Source: Verrucomicrobiales bacterium (lineage in GTDB: Bacteria > Verrucomicrobiota > Verrucomicrobiia > Verrucomicrobiales > DEV007). From it: a DNA stretch of 64,000 nucleotides. How positions within the stretch are numbered: the first letter of the stretch is position 1; every line of letters starts with the position of its first letter. This document shows positions 63,901-64,000 of the stretch, piece by piece. Both the position numbers and the translations under genes were made by a program. Location of the stretch: contig JARGPH010000026.1 in the NCBI GenBank assembly GCA_029213065.1, positions 25,880 through 89,879 on the forward strand. The letters run 5' to 3'. The notes under the pieces are model-generated. The model searched no databases and was not told the origin of the DNA. It worked only from the letters and a program-made list of their open reading frames with translations.

Positions 63901-64000
63901 CTTCAACTCATCATCGTAGGTGAAAGGGTATTTTTCCGTGGATTCTTCGAGAAAGAAATCGAAAGGGTTGATCGCCGTCAGATCAGCAATCAAATCAACG
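60916..64000 (-). CDS. Transglutaminase-DUF2126 protein (N-terminus off the right edge)
   Basis: At least 1027 visible codons; the frame is open to the edge, and the family usually has about 80 more N-terminal residues. The visible part begins in the N-domain ([11 protein letters not shown]). The transglutaminase core has [29 protein letters not shown] (Cys), [24 protein letters not shown] (His and Asp). DUF2126 follows: [99 protein letters not shown] and the C-terminal [19 protein letters not shown]. It is first in the operon read leftwards. The role is predicted peptide-bond chemistry, substrate unknown. Confidence 0.92.
   Translation of the reverse strand, partial: [1027 protein letters not shown]

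Overview
The window looks like a chromosomal stretch of a verrucomicrobial (PVC-group) bacterium. The sequence basis is the repeated occurrence of protein families that are typical of Planctomycetes and Verrucomicrobia: PSCyt1/DUF1549/DUF1553, DUF1592 and DUF1552/DUF1501 proteins in pairs, a Cys-type sulfatase, a DUF1080 lipoprotein, a small sigma factor followed by a FecR-like protein, and weak or absent Shine-Dalgarno sequences. I do not name a genus.

Layout. 1-13130 (minus) is one uninterrupted reading frame of at least 4376 codons: a two-partner-secretion exoprotein (giant adhesin) with about 65 copies of a motif close to YAQIGHGG, two inserted carbohydrate-binding-like modules and four larger spacer modules; its C-terminus lies off the left edge. 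13478-17457 (minus) is a DUF1552-DUF1592 pair. 17600-21341 (minus) holds a von Willebrand A protein with five C-terminal repeats and a secreted calcineurin-like phosphoesterase. 21559-24622 is housekeeping: MscS channel, DNA polymerase III delta-prime, thymidylate kinase, HisI. 24687-33180 (plus) holds a class II aldolase/short-chain dehydrogenase fusion, PBP1A, an AraC regulator, a DUF2071 protein, a TIGR02206 membrane protein and glutamate dehydrogenase. 33543-37708 (plus) is a secreted animal-type haem peroxidase, a terminator, then a two-component system.

37774-44156 is a divergent regulatory block: DUF1501 plus a large PSCyt1-DUF1549-DUF1553 protein on the minus strand, and a sigma factor plus FecR/DNRLRE membrane protein on the plus strand, with a perfect inverted repeat between them. 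44239-51418 holds a CBS-DRTGG pyrophosphatase, a 375-base gap with direct repeats, a double-AP2 protein, a DegP-type protease, a MoeB-rhodanese protein, a Trm112-like protein, NAD kinase and TlyA. 51515-56927 holds a second DUF1549/DUF1553-DUF1501 pair, a DUF1080 lipoprotein and a sulfatase, which together suggest polysaccharide use. 57073-64000 (minus) holds an orphan HigA-type antitoxin and a transglutaminase / circularly permuted ATP-grasp-alpha-E / transglutaminase-DUF2126 operon of the predicted peptide-ligation type, whose first gene runs off the right edge.

The most unusual items are the giant QIGHGG adhesin, the double-AP2 gene beside direct repeats, the sigma/FecR block facing a DUF1501/PSD operon, and the ATP-grasp/transglutaminase operon. 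No rRNA or tRNA gene, CRISPR array or insertion-sequence transposase was seen.
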